A stretch of 64,000 nt of DNA, from assembly GCA_023630585.1 (NCBI GenBank), contig CM042565.1:14199013-14263012 (forward strand), given 5' to 3'. This document shows positions 1-11,894 of the stretch, piece by piece. The position numbers and the translations under genes are program-made. Origin of the DNA: Cranoglanis bouderius (taxonomy: Eukaryota; Chordata; Actinopteri; Siluriformes; Cranoglanididae). The first letter of the stretch is position 1; each line of letters begins with the position of its first letter. The notes beneath the pieces are model-generated. The model was given only the letters and a program-made list of their open reading frames with translations. It did no database searches and was not told the DNA's origin.

Positions 1-769
1 TGTGCAGCTACTCGACTATGGAGATTAATAAGTCAATACCGGATCAGCATCAGGTATCAGCCAGTATCTGGAACTCTTTCTTTGGGATCAGTGGATCTTC
101 ACCATTAAAGCCAACTTAGTTCAGGTCACCCCCTAGCTATGTTATTCGGCAAACTCTAATAATGTTCTGCACCAGAACAACAGCTGCCAAAAGGGTGACC
201 CAGACTTGATGCCTGCCAAGGTTCCTTTTCAATTAAAATGCTGCCCAGAAACAGGGACTTTAGAAGAATGTGGCTGTTCAGGCAGCTGCCTGTGGAATGA
301 AATGCAGCTTCACACACACTCTCTCATATACACACCCAGGTTGGTCAGATTGGTATGCCGTGGCATGGCTTGAGTGACATTTACCTCTCTGCTCTCGCCT
401 CTGCACGTCCTGTTCACTTCTCTTGGCTGCTGCTATGCGATGCGGAACAAGGGCTGACCAGCAGCCATTTTCCCAATAAATGTCTTTGGTGTGCATACAA
501 ATGAGCTGCTGTGCCCCTGTTCTTGCTTTCCCCTGCTTCTGAGCATGAATTAACCTTTATCATATACCACCCACAGGGCTTCTTGGAAACAACTGTTTTT
601 CCCTGAGTAGTGGTCACCCATTTTTATTGATCACAAGATCTGAGATCACACTCTCAGCTTTTTTAAAACAGTCCACAGAGATGCTGCCAGATCAGCAGCT
701 CTTGCAGCATTTGATGCATTATGGACATGTAACTGAGTGACACGTGCTGGCCTTTGAGATTCCTGCCAT

Positions 770-945
770 TGGTGGTGGTGGTGGCTCTGTGGTTGTAGTT
801 CATAGTGAGCAGAATGTTTGTGTTCAAATCCCATTCTTGTTGGTCCCCCTTAAGCAATACCCTTAACTCTGTTAGCCAATTGTTGAATTGGATTCTCTGT
901 TACTTATATGTCACTTTGGATAAAAGCCCTTTGGATTCTACATGA
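770..945 (+). repeat. Degenerate tRNA-derived SINE
   Basis: A B-box-like block (TGTGTTCAAATCCC near 819) is followed by a 'CCTTAACTC' block and the fish-SINE tail 'GTCACTTTGGATAAAAGC'. It matches, with decay, the better copy at 1866-2026. Confidence 0.55.
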
Positions 946-1289
946 CTAAATGCAGATGATTGAAACAGAGCTGTCTGGTGGGTAGGGAAACAAAACAGCC
1001 CAGACAGGCATTTTAATTACAGTTGGTTTAATCTTATTCATTATTAATGTTTTGCTGAAGGATAGCAGCCATATGCTGCAGGGTTCACTCAAGGTTGCGT
1101 CCCTGGGAAGAATGCATATGTTTTTTTTTTTCTTTTCTTTTTTTTTTTTTTTTACAAAAATCTGTATAAATCTCCTGTTGTTCAATTATGCTTGTTGTTC
1201 CCAGTGAAGTAACTGTCCCCCACAGCATTTTGTAACTCCAGACCTAAATTTATCAAAATCTAAGACAGGATCCAGTCCATGCATACAGA

Positions 1290-1403
1290 TGAGAAGTTGG
1301 GAGGTTTAGTCTTGCTCAAGGCCCCGTCAATGTTGCTCTTGCTCTCCAGAGTTTTGAACTCTCCTTACAGCACAAAAGCTTAACCGCTGAGCGGCTACCA
1401 CAT
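1290..1403 (-). repeat. tRNA-derived SINE fragment, reverse orientation
   Basis: Read on the minus strand it carries the SINE head (gccgctcagcggttaag), a B-box-like 'GAGTTCAAAAC' and 'CTTGAGCAAGAC', in the same order as in the copy at 31618-31809. The tail is diverged. Confidence 0.5.
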
Positions 1404-1746
1404 GATTAGCTGCAAAAGTAAAACTGTCGAACCTGAACACATCCAGAGGAGAATGCTAATGCTCTGTTTTGCTATTCTGCCATGCAGTGAGGATTTCCAA
1501 CTACATGCTAAGATTTAACCTCTGATGTGATTCTGGTTTCCTTAGTTAGATCAGCAGGGACTAGCCAGTTAGTAGTTCCCAGGGCCAGATACTAACATGG
1601 TATGGCAGAATAGTTATTATTTTATGCACAGATATGAGAAGATCTTTGGTAGGGTTACCAGGTCTGCATCTTAAAGCAGCAAAATGGCTGTTCAAAATCA
1701 TCCCAGTCCAGTCACAAAATAAAAAATACCCATTCCAAACCTTACA

Positions 1747-1865
1747 CCAGGGGTGCACAGTTAGTCCTGGAGGGTGAAGTCCAGCACTGATCTTCCTGCT
1801 CTAACACACCTGCTAAACATAGTTAACTGCTAAGTTGAATAAGGTGTCTTTGAACAGGAGAAAAT
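1747..1865 (+). repeat. Probable hAT-type miniature element fragment interrupted by a SINE
   Basis: It starts CAGGGGTGC, then reads 'TCCTGGAGGGTGAAGTCCAGCACTG' with one or two decayed bases and '...ACACACCTGCT', a layout I recall from common fish hAT-derived repeats. The distal end is not seen; the SINE at 1866 begins inside or next to it. Confidence 0.4.
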
Positions 1866-2026
1866 TAAGGTACTGGGCTACTGATTGGCAGGTCGTGAGT
1901 TCAAATCCCAGCACTACCAAGCGGATACTATTAGGCCATCGAGTAAGACCCTTAACCCTCAATTGCTCAGTTGAATCCTGTCTCCATTGTAAGTCACTTT
2001 GGATTAAAAGCTTTATCCAAATGAGC
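1866..2026 (+). repeat. tRNA-derived SINE (A-family)
   Basis: It has a tRNA-like head with B box GGTCGTGAGTTCAAATCCC, then 'ACCCTTAACCCTCAATTGCTCAG' in pieces, and ends 'GTCACTTTGGATTAAAAGC...CCAAATG'. The same architecture appears at 11967 and 31618 in reverse. It is non-coding and depends on LINE machinery for mobility. Confidence 0.75.
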
Positions 2027-2623
2027 AATTAATCTATGCAAAACTCCAACCTACAGAAATTTTTGTAGTAAAAACACCGATCTGGCAACACTTTGGTATG
2101 AGCTTAGATATGTCCTTTTCCTTCAATTTTTTCAAAAATTCTCTTTTCAACTTAATAACCTGCTCTTTTATTTTTTTTTACTTTTTTTTTTTTTTAACAT
2201 TTATTTGCCGGTTTGATTAATTTATTCATAACTCTGCAAAGCACTTTGAAATTACTTTTGTGTACAAAATGCGCTTTTTATTCCTTACTTTTCCATTAAA
2301 AAAGGTGAATGCTAATTTGACCAAAGTGCATCTTTCAGGATGTGTGTGGTGAAAGCAAATGTGTCACATTCTATTACTGAGACTTCAGATTTGCAGCAAG
2401 AGCCGAAAGCTTGTTATTATGAGTGATGAGTAAAACATGGACATTTTGGCCAGCAGATTCAGATTCTAGCAAGATTTTAATTGCTTTTGAAAACTTCATT
2501 ACTTCACCACAAAAGTATTTGGTAGTCAGTGAGTGCTGAGCCAGTACATTGGTGATGCAGATTGGAGTCAATGCTCAGGCACAGACTGCAGAACATCCAA
2601 TCATTTAAAAAAAAAAAAAAAAA

Positions 2624-2718
2624 AGTGGTTCCCCACCTTGTGCACTGAGTTCCCTGGGATAGGCTCCCTGTGACCCTGTGTAGGATAAGCAGTATGGAAA
2701 ATAGATGGATGGATGGAT
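2624..2718 (+). repeat. 3' part of the (GGAT)n-tailed SINE family (B-family)
   Basis: The 'CCTGGGATAGGCTCCCTGTG' and 'GTAGGATAAGCAGTATGGAAAAT' blocks, ending in GGATGGATGGAT, match the 3' half of the element at 11363-11718. A poly(A) run lies directly upstream (2607-2623). Confidence 0.6.
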
Positions 2719-2734
2719 ATTCATTGCAGAATCA

Positions 2735-2815
2735 AGTGGAAGTTTAAGGGTCAGTGGCAATGGTAGTCCTGAGATTTGGACTTTTGCAAGGAATCTTAAC
2801 CGCTGACCTGCCAGT
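2735..2815 (-). repeat. Short tRNA-derived SINE fragment, reverse
   Basis: 'TCTTAACCGCTGACCTGCC' preceded by 'CCTGAGATTTGGACTTTTGC' corresponds to the head of the A-family SINE as seen at 31735-31800. It is short and decayed. Confidence 0.4.
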
Positions 2816-2819
2816 ATAC

Positions 2820-4395
2820 TATGAGATATAGTATGTATAATTAATCTATGTGTTTTTGGTATGTACAAAGGAATGGCCAGAGCCCTGCTCTTCTTCTCTA
2901 TAATTATTGCATATGTGTGGCGGTCTGTGAAACAGAAATCCAATCAGCATCTCACAGGTCGTTCTTCTAACCATAATATAATACAAAGTCATGCCTCAGC
3001 CAATAAGGGTAGATTGGGAGGTCAAGACTGAGCTTGAACCCATCCATCTGCTCATCAGAGATGAAGTTGCGTGACACTTAAAAAATGAGGTTGCAATTAA
3101 TAGGAAGCCTGACCTGGAAAGCATCATTAATCCTGAGCGAGGACTCTCAAACCATTGGCCTAGCAAACTCGGGCAGGATGTCAGTAGGGGTTGTCTAAAG
3201 GGCGTAGATCATTAATTAGGTATAATTAATACTGGTCTATAGTAGAAACACGTAGGTGAATGTACTTAAATAAAAGATGACAGTTACACGTCTTGTCCAG
3301 GATGAGATCCATGTGTTGTGTAAAGACAATAAAAAAAGATTGCAGGTTAAATGAATCCAAACCGATCCAATTTTCCAGCACCGGCTCCGCATTGGGACAA
3401 TCTCAGGTCCAAACACTTTCTTTCCTGGCTCGTTTTGATGTGACGATGGTAGGCCATCCTCCATTTCGATTCTGCTGCTGTGTCAGAGTCTTTACTGCCG
3501 TAATCTCAGCGCTTCAGAGGAGAGCGGTGTTTAAAGTGTGTAAAGGGAAGTGATGGAACGACTCGGTGATATCGGGATGTCATTATGACTGATGGAACAC
3601 ACACCGGTGTTTATAATTGAGTAGAGAAGCACTGGATGACTGTAGCTGTTAGGTGTGGTGTTTACGAGCAGTGGTTGATGATGTTGAGATCTACATCACT
3701 CTGTGTGTGGGTGTGTGTGGGTGTGTGTGTGAGAGAGAGAGAGTGGCACTGCGACATGGCAAGCGCTTATTAAGATGCACGGCACCATTCCCCTCCGGCT
3801 GCCTGGGTTTTAGCACTTTCACTGAGCTCCAGAATTATGATGGAATATTCCGGTTTTAGGACGGAGCTCCGTAATGTGTGAAGGGCAAAGCATTGCTAGT
3901 CAGAGCAGGCCAAGAGCAACTGGAACAAGAATATGCATATGGATGTGTGTGTGTGTGTGTGTGCGCGTGTACAAGGGGTTATGCCACGCTATGCATTATG
4001 ATTCTGGTCTGCTGTTATACATAATGGCATCACACACACACACAAAAAAAACGTATTTCTACATGGAGCACTTCGGTTGCAATTTGCCACATGATTTTTA
4101 AACAGGTCCGGAAGTTTTAAAGAAAAACCATAGCAGAGGAAAAATCAGAAAATAATTGTCCTACACTGTTAACATTACCTGACCACTTTATATAGGAATG
4201 ATGGAGACATTTTGTTTCATTTTTTACATATAAAGTCGTAAACCCCGCCCCCTCACCCCAATCTCAACCGTAACATTCCTAACTTTTCATACAGATTCAG
4301 TCTTATCGGTTATAAATTGTTATAAATTGGCAACACTAAGACCATACTGAATACATAAGTCTGATATTACGTTCAGACTACTTGTAAATAAAATT
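2820..4395. other. Intronic sequence without a recognised gene
   Basis: I see only simple repeats here: a GT/GA-rich patch at about 3700-3745 and (GT)n at about 3943-3972. Short open frames have no family character. Confidence 0.5.
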
Positions 4396-4397
4396 TG

Positions 4398-4520
4398 CCT
4401 TTGGACTGGGGGAGGAAACCGGAGATCCTGGAGGAAACCCCCAAAGCACAGGGAGAACATGCAGGCTTCATGCACACAGGGTGTAGGTGGGAATCGAACC
4501 CCCAGCCTCCCAACCCACAA
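4398..4520 (-). repeat. B-family SINE fragment, reverse
   Basis: 'TTGGACTGGGGGAGGAAACC', 'GGGAGAACATGCAGGCTTCA' and 'GGGAATCGAACCCCCAGCC' align in order with the 5' two-thirds of the element at 11363-11718. Confidence 0.6.
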
Positions 4521-5149
4521 AAACATAAAAAGATGAATGTAAATGTATCTAGTATTTTTTATTAAACCAGTTATATGATTATTAAACCTATTTCTAGACA
4601 TTTGTACTATTTTCTTTTTTTATTTTAATTAAATTTTTTTCCCATTTGAGGCGGAAAATACATATAGAGAACAAGGCAGGCCTGATTTTTTTTTACAATA
4701 AAATAAAAACACTGCTGTCCATAGTACAAAGACAGCCATTGGTCCTGAAAGTACTCAGATTATACAGATGTTTTGCATTTTCCTCATTTTCAACAGCAGC
4801 TATATACAAAAGAACCAGGGGAGCTGTCACTTATAATTCTTAAAAGCATTACCTTACAGACCATGTATATTTCAAGAAAGGTCAGAGCGAATTGGTTTTA
4901 TATAATCAGTCCATTTTCTCCAAATTGAAAAAAAATTATTCTCTCTGCGTTCTTAAAGAAAATGAAAGCTTTTCCATTACATATATAGTATGTAGTACAT
5001 CCATCCAATCTCCAGCTGTAGGTGGCTCTTTGTAATTACTCATTGCTCATTTCTTTCTAATTACTTTTTTTTTACTGGCTGCCAGAAGAATTAACATCAG
5101 TTTCTCATCTTTGTTTTTTCCACCCCTCAAAAGAAATATCAGCCAGGTA

Positions 5150-5320
5150 TTAAGATCCACGATGAAAACGAATCGCCACCTCAAAAGCTTCGAAATTCCT
5201 TTTGATCTCTTGCCAAGACTGGGTTAATTTCCGACACTCCCAAAAAATGGGATAGTGACTAGCTTCCCTTTCACCACATAATCTAGAACAACTTGCACCC
5301 TTCCCTTTATGTCTTTTCTG
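5150..5320 (-). pseudogene. L1/Tx1-like LINE ORF2 C-terminal remnant
   Basis: One minus-strand frame reads CSRLCGEREASHYPIFWECR, then LTQSWQEI, then a basic stretch and a stop at about 5153. This resembles the Cys/His-rich tail of fish L1-type reverse-transcriptase proteins (a C..C spacing, then HY-IFW-C and W-EI). The upstream RT and endonuclease domains are absent, so it is a dead 3' fragment. The assignment is by motif memory and not by alignment. Confidence 0.6.
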
Positions 5321-5329
5321 TGTTGGGAC

Positions 5330-7670
5330 ATCTGTACTGTTTTCAAGCTTGAAATGGTCTTGTTCTATTGGTAGGTACTTGTTTCAATTTTAAGCATTTA
5401 TTTTAAGCATTTTATATAGAAAGAAGCCAATAGAATTAAAAAAAAAATAGTTTGACACGTGTAAAGGCATCTAGAAACAAGCTGAATATATACAGTATGT
5501 TTTTTTTTTTAATTTATAATAATCTGCATTAATCTAATAATTGGTAAGATTTCATTTTTGCAGTGTAGCTGATTCAGACATTGTGTATTTTGTATACTTT
5601 TTTTTTATGTTCCTTTATAGACTTATATATACACCTCCAGCCATTTAATTGTATTCCTTTCACATATTCTTGTAATTTCTCCGTCTGGGATAAATATGCA
5701 GTAATTCTAAATGTTTATGCAAATGAACACACAAGAGACAGGTAGTCTGTGGTGATAAGACAGCAATTAATATAACGCACAGTCTGCAATGACACCTGAA
5801 GGAGAAAAAGAAAGCAGCTCCTCACACACCTACGTCAAATATGTACAAGGATTGGATGTTATAGATGTGAAAGTGTTTGAACTTTGAGTTCCTGCAGGAG
5901 CACATTTTCTTAAAACGGACGTCTGACATGAACGAATAAGCAACGAAGTGTGTGGGTTTAAGCGTTTTCCATATTTCAAGTGACTTTAAAGAGCTTTTGT
6001 ACTTTTTTTTTTTTTGTAAGGTAACTCTTCCCACGTGGCTCGATGGAATCTGATCGCGAAAGACGCGAGTGTGTTTACTGGCGTGCCGAGATTGAGCTGG
6101 CATATGTTTCTCCTGTGGGCATATCCGTGCAGCTGTCGTCAATGTCACCTGAAGTTTGTACAAATGAATTTGACACGAATCATTTACTCGCCCATGCTCG
6201 TCCTCACGTGTTTTTTTTACGTCGCTGCTGCGCGACTCTGAGAATGTGGTTGGCACCGTCTTGTTGAGGTTTCTTTTTTTTTGACTTTTGTGTTAGTCAT
6301 TAGTCATCCCGAAGTCTTTTCTTTTCAAATAAGCTGTGGTTTAGAGGCGATGATACACAGTTACATAAAGACAAACCTTTCATGATGAAACAGTATCAAC
6401 GCTTTGGAAATACACCAAGTCGGTCAAGAATGAGTAGGAGGAAGTTTACTTCAGTCACGTTCCAGATTATGCGACAGTCATGAGTGGACAGAAATATCCA
6501 CTTAAAACATAGTTGTGTTCAGTTTTGTCAGATTGTTATTACTCCAGTTTGTTATAGATTTATAGTTTATCTAAAAATCTGAAAAATGATTGACCAGAAC
6601 CGTCCCTTCTGCTTAGTGTCTTGCCTTAAACTTCAGAAACGTCCCTTTTTTTTTTTTTTGCCTTTGAACATGAAAATTTGAATCATATCCAACCACTGTA
6701 ATAGTCTGTATAAAATCAAGCATTAGCAAAGCATCCTTTAAGCACCCATTATTCTGGTCTTGTCGTCCTTCCCGCCTGGGCGAGATGAGCGCCTCGCCGT
6801 TTCGCATCACTGCGAACACACGAGAGGTCATTTCACACACCATTCATTATGTGGGTGAGAGTTTTACACCCACCTGTGGCCAGAAAAACATTCAGTTCAA
6901 TAAAACACCACTGTAATGTCTGTAATGCGTATACCCAAGCCTCCACTTAAAGCTTAATAAATGCAGGGGTTTGATGGTACAATGCATTAAAGCAAGCAGA
7001 GCATGAAATGCAGAATGGGTCTAAAAGGCAATGACTCCTGCTTTAAGCTCCGTCGAGTAGCAGGGCCTTTCAGAAATGTGTTAACGTAGAACCTTCGCGT
7101 AGAACCTTATTTATGGGTTGTCATGTAGCCTACAGAAAGGTAGAAGATCTAACAACAAGGCCAGTGCTACAACTATTTTCATTGAACATCCATTTGGACA
7201 GGCATCCTTCATGTTTTTCTAAAGACAGTGTGGCTTAGCATACATACAGTATATCCAGGGTTGGTTTTTTAGCTAGAAGTGGTAAAAGCAGGTGCTTAGG
7301 ACCCCCAAGGCACCAGGTGGCTCTGTAAGAATGCAGGACTCCCGTGGTTGTTACCCTGCAGTTGGTCCTATTCTGTTCTGTGGCTCAACAGGTAGTGGTT
7401 GGGGGTTTGTGGAGTGAGTAGACTGTCGCTTCGACAACTACATCATTGCAGTTTGGCAAAAAGACTTTTTTTTTTTTAAAGACCTTTTAAAACCTTAACA
7501 TTACAGTCACAAAAATATATCAATGTGAACCAGAAATTATGAAAACTAAAATACAAATGTGCCCGCAGGGGGTGTTGAGTCATGTTTGTTAAGGGGTGCT
7601 AATACTTTTGCATGAGTATGGAAGCTAAATATTTGGATCACACTTCATCTAATGAGTCATCTGCTGCAGT
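5330..7670. other. Intronic sequence without a recognised gene
   Basis: AT-rich non-coding sequence with A/T homopolymers. Near 7560-7620 a 'GTGCTAATACTTTTGCATGAG' stretch (one base over the quoted limit is omitted at its start) resembles the terminal sequence of Tc1-like elements, but no transposase is nearby. Confidence 0.45.
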
Positions 7671-7675
7671 TTCAA

Positions 7676-8560
7676 GCTGGAAAAAAGAAAGAGAGAGAGA
7701 GTGTGAGAGAGAGTGATCAGGACAGGAGGAGAGATGGAAGAATGGTGATTCAGAGGAGATTCAGAGAGACTGTGAGAGAGATGGAGGTAGTAGTAAGAAA
7801 GGACGGGATTGGAGAGGAGAGAGATGAAAATGGTAGTAGTGGGAGAGATGGAGAGGTGGATATGGAGCTAGTGTGAAAGAGGGATGCTATAGCAAGAGAG
7901 AGATGGAGACAGAAATGGGTAGAGATACAAATGAGGATAGCAAGAAAGAGATAGAGACGGAGTAGTGAACGACCAAAAGGTTACCAAGAGAAGGACAGAG
8001 ATGGAATGGGGGATGGAAATGGAGGAGGATAGGGTAGTGAGTGAGAGTGATGGAAATGGAGATGAGTTAGTGAGGCATGGATGGAGAGATGGAGATGAAA
8101 TGTGAGTGGAAAGAGAGAAAGAAATCGATATGGAGACCTGGAAATGGAGAGGTAATGAAGCTGGAGTAGGGTTAGCGATAGACAGATATAGGTGGAAGTG
8201 GAGATGGGGTAGCAGTAAAGAGTTGGAGAAAGATGGACATAGAGATGCAGAGAGATGGAGATGGTAGCAGTAGAAATGAGGACATTAGAGAATGATGGAG
8301 AAACAAAGAGATGGAGACAGAGTAGAAAGGGAGAGGTTGATGAGAGGTGAGGGAAGTAAGAAGTGGGAGAAAATGAAGAGATTGAGATGTTGTATCAGAG
8401 AAAGGGATCGAGAGATGGAGAGATTAAGATGGAGTAGCAAAGGAGAGATGAAGGTGGATTATTGAGGGACTGAAGGAAAGAGATGGATTTGTAGATGGGG
8501 TGGAAATATAGAGAGATGGAGATGTGGAGACGAGGTAACAAGGGAAAGAGAGATGGAAAG
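7676..8560 (+). repeat. Purine-rich degenerate array (GAGATGGA-type units)
   Basis: About 0.9 kb of the plus strand is almost free of C and built from variants of AGAGATGGAGA, GAGAGAGA and GTAGTAG. No constant period is obvious, so it is an old, diverged simple or tandem array. Open frames in it are low-complexity. Confidence 0.75.
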
Positions 8561-8667
8561 ATGGAGATAAACCTCAGCCTCAACAGCAACTTTTTGGCTC
8601 TCATTATCTCTCTCTCTCTTTTCTTTAGCCATCTCTTGCCCATTGCCCATTTCAGTGGTAAAGCCTC

Positions 8668-8808
<141 letters not shown>

Positions 8809-9497
8809 TTACCTGGTTCCGAGGAACCACAGGAGGCTGATTAAAAGCCAAACATGGGGCATGCTTGGCGTTTACAAGGTCGAACCAGGGCACCACATGG
8901 GGCAGAGTGGCACCGACTTTGCTAGCCTGGTGAACACACCCCAAATCAGTGGCACTCAGAGAAAGAGAGAGAAAAGAGAAAGAAAGACAAGGAGTAATTA
9001 CTCTGTCATTACAGTTGAGGCTGTGAATTTGAACGCTGCTTTTGAAAACCCAACGGCGGCGTCCATTTGCATTCTGCGTGCTTTCTGTTGCGTCCTGAGA
9101 GCAGCGAGCTTGATTAAAATGTAGATGCATAGCCGAGCTGCTCAGATTGAGAAGGGAAGGAGGGAGCGAAAGATGGAGGGAGGGAGGGAGGGCTGGAGGG
9201 AGGGAAGCCAAGAGCGCATCAGCTGCTAATGGAATTTCAAACGGACGTGGTTTATTGCTCTTGCGTAGCATCGAGAAAGCTATTTTTATGCCACAGTTGC
9301 GGTAAAAGTGATCTCCCTGCCTTCATCCTTCTCTCTCCGTTTGTCTGTCGGCGCCCAGGTGGGCGCATCGATCCGATTGGCAGAGCTGTAGCTTTTCCAG
9401 GGAGCTGCTCTCTAAGCACCGCTGTCTCAGCTTCGCACACTGACTGCATTCGTTTTGTCTCAAAAACCCTCATTGATGAAGAGGAATAAAATGATGT

Positions 9498-9499
<2 letters not shown>

Positions 9500-9528
<29 letters not shown>
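9500..9528. repeat. (AT)n microsatellite
   Basis: An uninterrupted AT dinucleotide run immediately left of the 9534 inverted-repeat element. Confidence 0.9.
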
Positions 9529-9531
<3 letters not shown>

Positions 9532-9533
9532 TT

Positions 9534-10013
9534 GGCCTTCTGTCCACACTGATATGGCGTTTTTGCCCAGTGAAACCGGAGCTTTTCAAAAACGCTCTCC
9601 CAAGTGGTTAAATTCGAAAACGCCATTTTTGCGTTGTAGTGTGGACTGAGAAAACAGAGGTATTCTTTAGTCGTGCGGTGCAGTCATGTGACCCATTCAA
9701 CTCAAACAAGACGGTGCACGATGTTGGACTGCAGTTGTTGTGCCTGCTATCCAGTTTGATAGCTTTGTTAAAGATTAATGTCACATTGTACAACCTTCAG
9801 ACTGCATTTTTGAATAACCACTTGACTGAAATGACGCAGGCCGAAGCTTCTTACGTTTTTACGCATGCGCAGTGTAGCGATGTGAGCGTTTTCGGATGTT
9901 CCGGTGTGGATGAGCAATTTTTGGACAACGTTTGAAAACGGCAGTGTAGATGGAGAGCACATCAAAACGAAAATGCAGTTTTCAGATCTATCCGGATTAA
10001 TGTGGACGTAGCC
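9534..10013. mobile_element. Non-autonomous inverted-terminal-repeat DNA element (MITE-like), 480 bp
   Basis: The left end reads GGCCTTCTGTCCACACTGAT and the reverse complement of the right end reads GGCTACGTCCACATTAATCC, an imperfect terminal inverted repeat of about 25 bp. Inside there are subterminal repeats: GAAAACGCC / GAAAACGGC / AAAACGAAAATGC, and 'GTGTGGA' occurs near both ends. No transposase frame is present, so mobility would depend on a partner in trans. Superfamily is uncertain; a clear target duplication is not visible. Confidence 0.65.
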
Positions 10014-10019
10014 TTAGAT

Positions 10020-11345
10020 ACTCTAAAATTTCGATGCTAGCTCTGCTATTTAATGAGTTTTTTTTTTTTTTTTACGATGCTGTTGGGGAAAATATGCCAT
10101 TATTCACACTTTTTTAATACAACTTGTGCTGTGTAAATTTAAACTCTGTGCCATTATAGTATGTAAATGGCATTAAAAAGATGGAAAACAAACACCTCAC
10201 GTATACTTTCACTGATCTGAGTGAAATTCCATAAGTGTTTCCATTCACCTGAAGACTGCAATACTCCCAGGAAATGAAAGAGCAAAAATATAAACTATCA
10301 CCACCCAGAATCTCTGTACTCTTTTTTTTCTTCTGTTTAAGCAGAATAACTGATTACAATCAGTAATCAATCAGAACAAAGCTGACACTGCTTGTCGATC
10401 AGCTGTCAGCCCACACAAGCCGAGCATAGTGTCGACCATTCCCCAGGACGACTAGCCGAGCCCAGAGCTGTCAGCTTGTCAGCGACCTGCAGCAAAATGG
10501 GTCCTCTTATTGAAGTCCTATATAGCAGCTGTTATCTGATTCAGACCTTCTGTGCTAGAAAAGAGTTTGTTCGCCGTATTTTTTGTTTTATATTAAAGAT
10601 CAAATGGATCACAGGACATCTCAACGTTCTCTGAGTTCACTCTAAGGCCGAGGCTCGAGACAAGGCTGCACGTTGTTCATTTGCTAACGAGCAGGCTCTG
10701 ATTAAAAGCCACAGACAGAGCTGATTGCGGATCAGAGCAGGGAGGAAGAGCCTGCAGCGAGGTGTGAGATCTGTCACAGCGTGCGACTCCTAATGAGCCG
10801 GCGTCATGAGCCGGCGCCTCATCTTCTATCTCACACCAGCAGAGAATGAAACAAGCACGAGGACAAAAACGCTGCTGATTCATGCATAAGACTGCACAAG
10901 TTGAGGAGCAATCATAGCACAGGAGGGTTGATAATCTTAAGCAGTTGACTTAAATGGATATGATCCTGGGTGTCTGAACATTAGAGCATTATTTTTGGTC
11001 AAATGAGAACTGAATGGAAATAGAAGTCGATAGTATTTCAGCCATGGATAAGAAACTCAGTATAAAGGGTGTTAAAAACAAATTTTCTTGCACATCACTA
11101 ATGTTTTCACATCAACTGCAGTAATAATCTTGTGTTATAGAGAAAAATCGAAAAATCATGTATGGTTGGTCAATAAATGCTCTAGCAGAGCGGTTGTGAA
11201 CTGGTTGAAAAGTGGACCAAACCTACATGAAGAACTAATGTAGCTTAGGAATCTCACTGGACCAGGGGCTATCTACAGGACTAGAGAGTTTCATAGATTT
11301 TCATCGATTTTATTTACCATCTCTGGTCTGAACTGACGACGTGGT
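10020..11345. other. Intronic sequence without a recognised gene
   Basis: Mostly single-copy in appearance. A direct repeat GAGCCGGCG(T/C)(C)AT occurs at about 10795-10823. Nothing coding is supported. Confidence 0.45.
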
Positions 11346-11362
11346 TTGTTTAAAGAAAAGTC

Positions 11363-11718
11363 AATCCATCCATCCATCCATCCATCCATCTTCTGTACCG
11401 TTTAGCCTACACAGCGTCACAGGGAGCCTGGAGCCTATCCCAGGGGACTTGGGGCACAAGGCGTGGGACACCCTGGATGGGGTGCCAACCCATCGCAGGG
11501 CACAATCGCATACACACCCATTCACACACTACGGACAATTTAGAGATACCAATTAGCCTACCATGCATGTCTTTGGACTGCATTGAAAACTTGAGTACCC
11601 GGAAGAAACCCCCAAGGCACGGGGAGAACATGCAAACTCCACACACACACATAGCAGAGGCGGGAATCGAACCCCCAACCCCGAAGGTGTGAGGCAAACG
11701 TGCTAACTACCGTGCCCC
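11363..11718 (-). repeat. Full-length tRNA-derived SINE with (GGAT)n tail (B-family)
   Basis: On the minus strand it begins at the tRNA-like head (GGGCACGGTAGTTAGCACG; B box GGGGTTCGATTCCC), continues through 'GGAGTTTGCATGTTCTCCCC' and 'TCCAAAGACATGCATGGTAG', and ends in (GGAT)n at 11364-11391. It is flanked by a 13-bp target duplication TTAAAGAAAAGTC (11350-11362 and 11719-11731), the footprint of LINE-mediated insertion. Confidence 0.85.
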
Positions 11719-11894
11719 TTAAAGAAAAGTCGACAATGAAAACAGAATGTTTAAAGATGATTAAACCAAGAGCTGTGTTTTTCTTCCTGTGTAAAATTCA
11801 AAATAGACATATCTCAAATGTTTAGAGTCTGTAATACTAGTCAAAAGTGGTAACATGAAGGAGATGGGCAGTTTTTTAAATCCCATTCTCACCC

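Noticed and set aside
5822..6256. 144-codon minus-strand frame
   Set aside because: It includes a poly-Lys homopolymer translation and has no recognisable domain.
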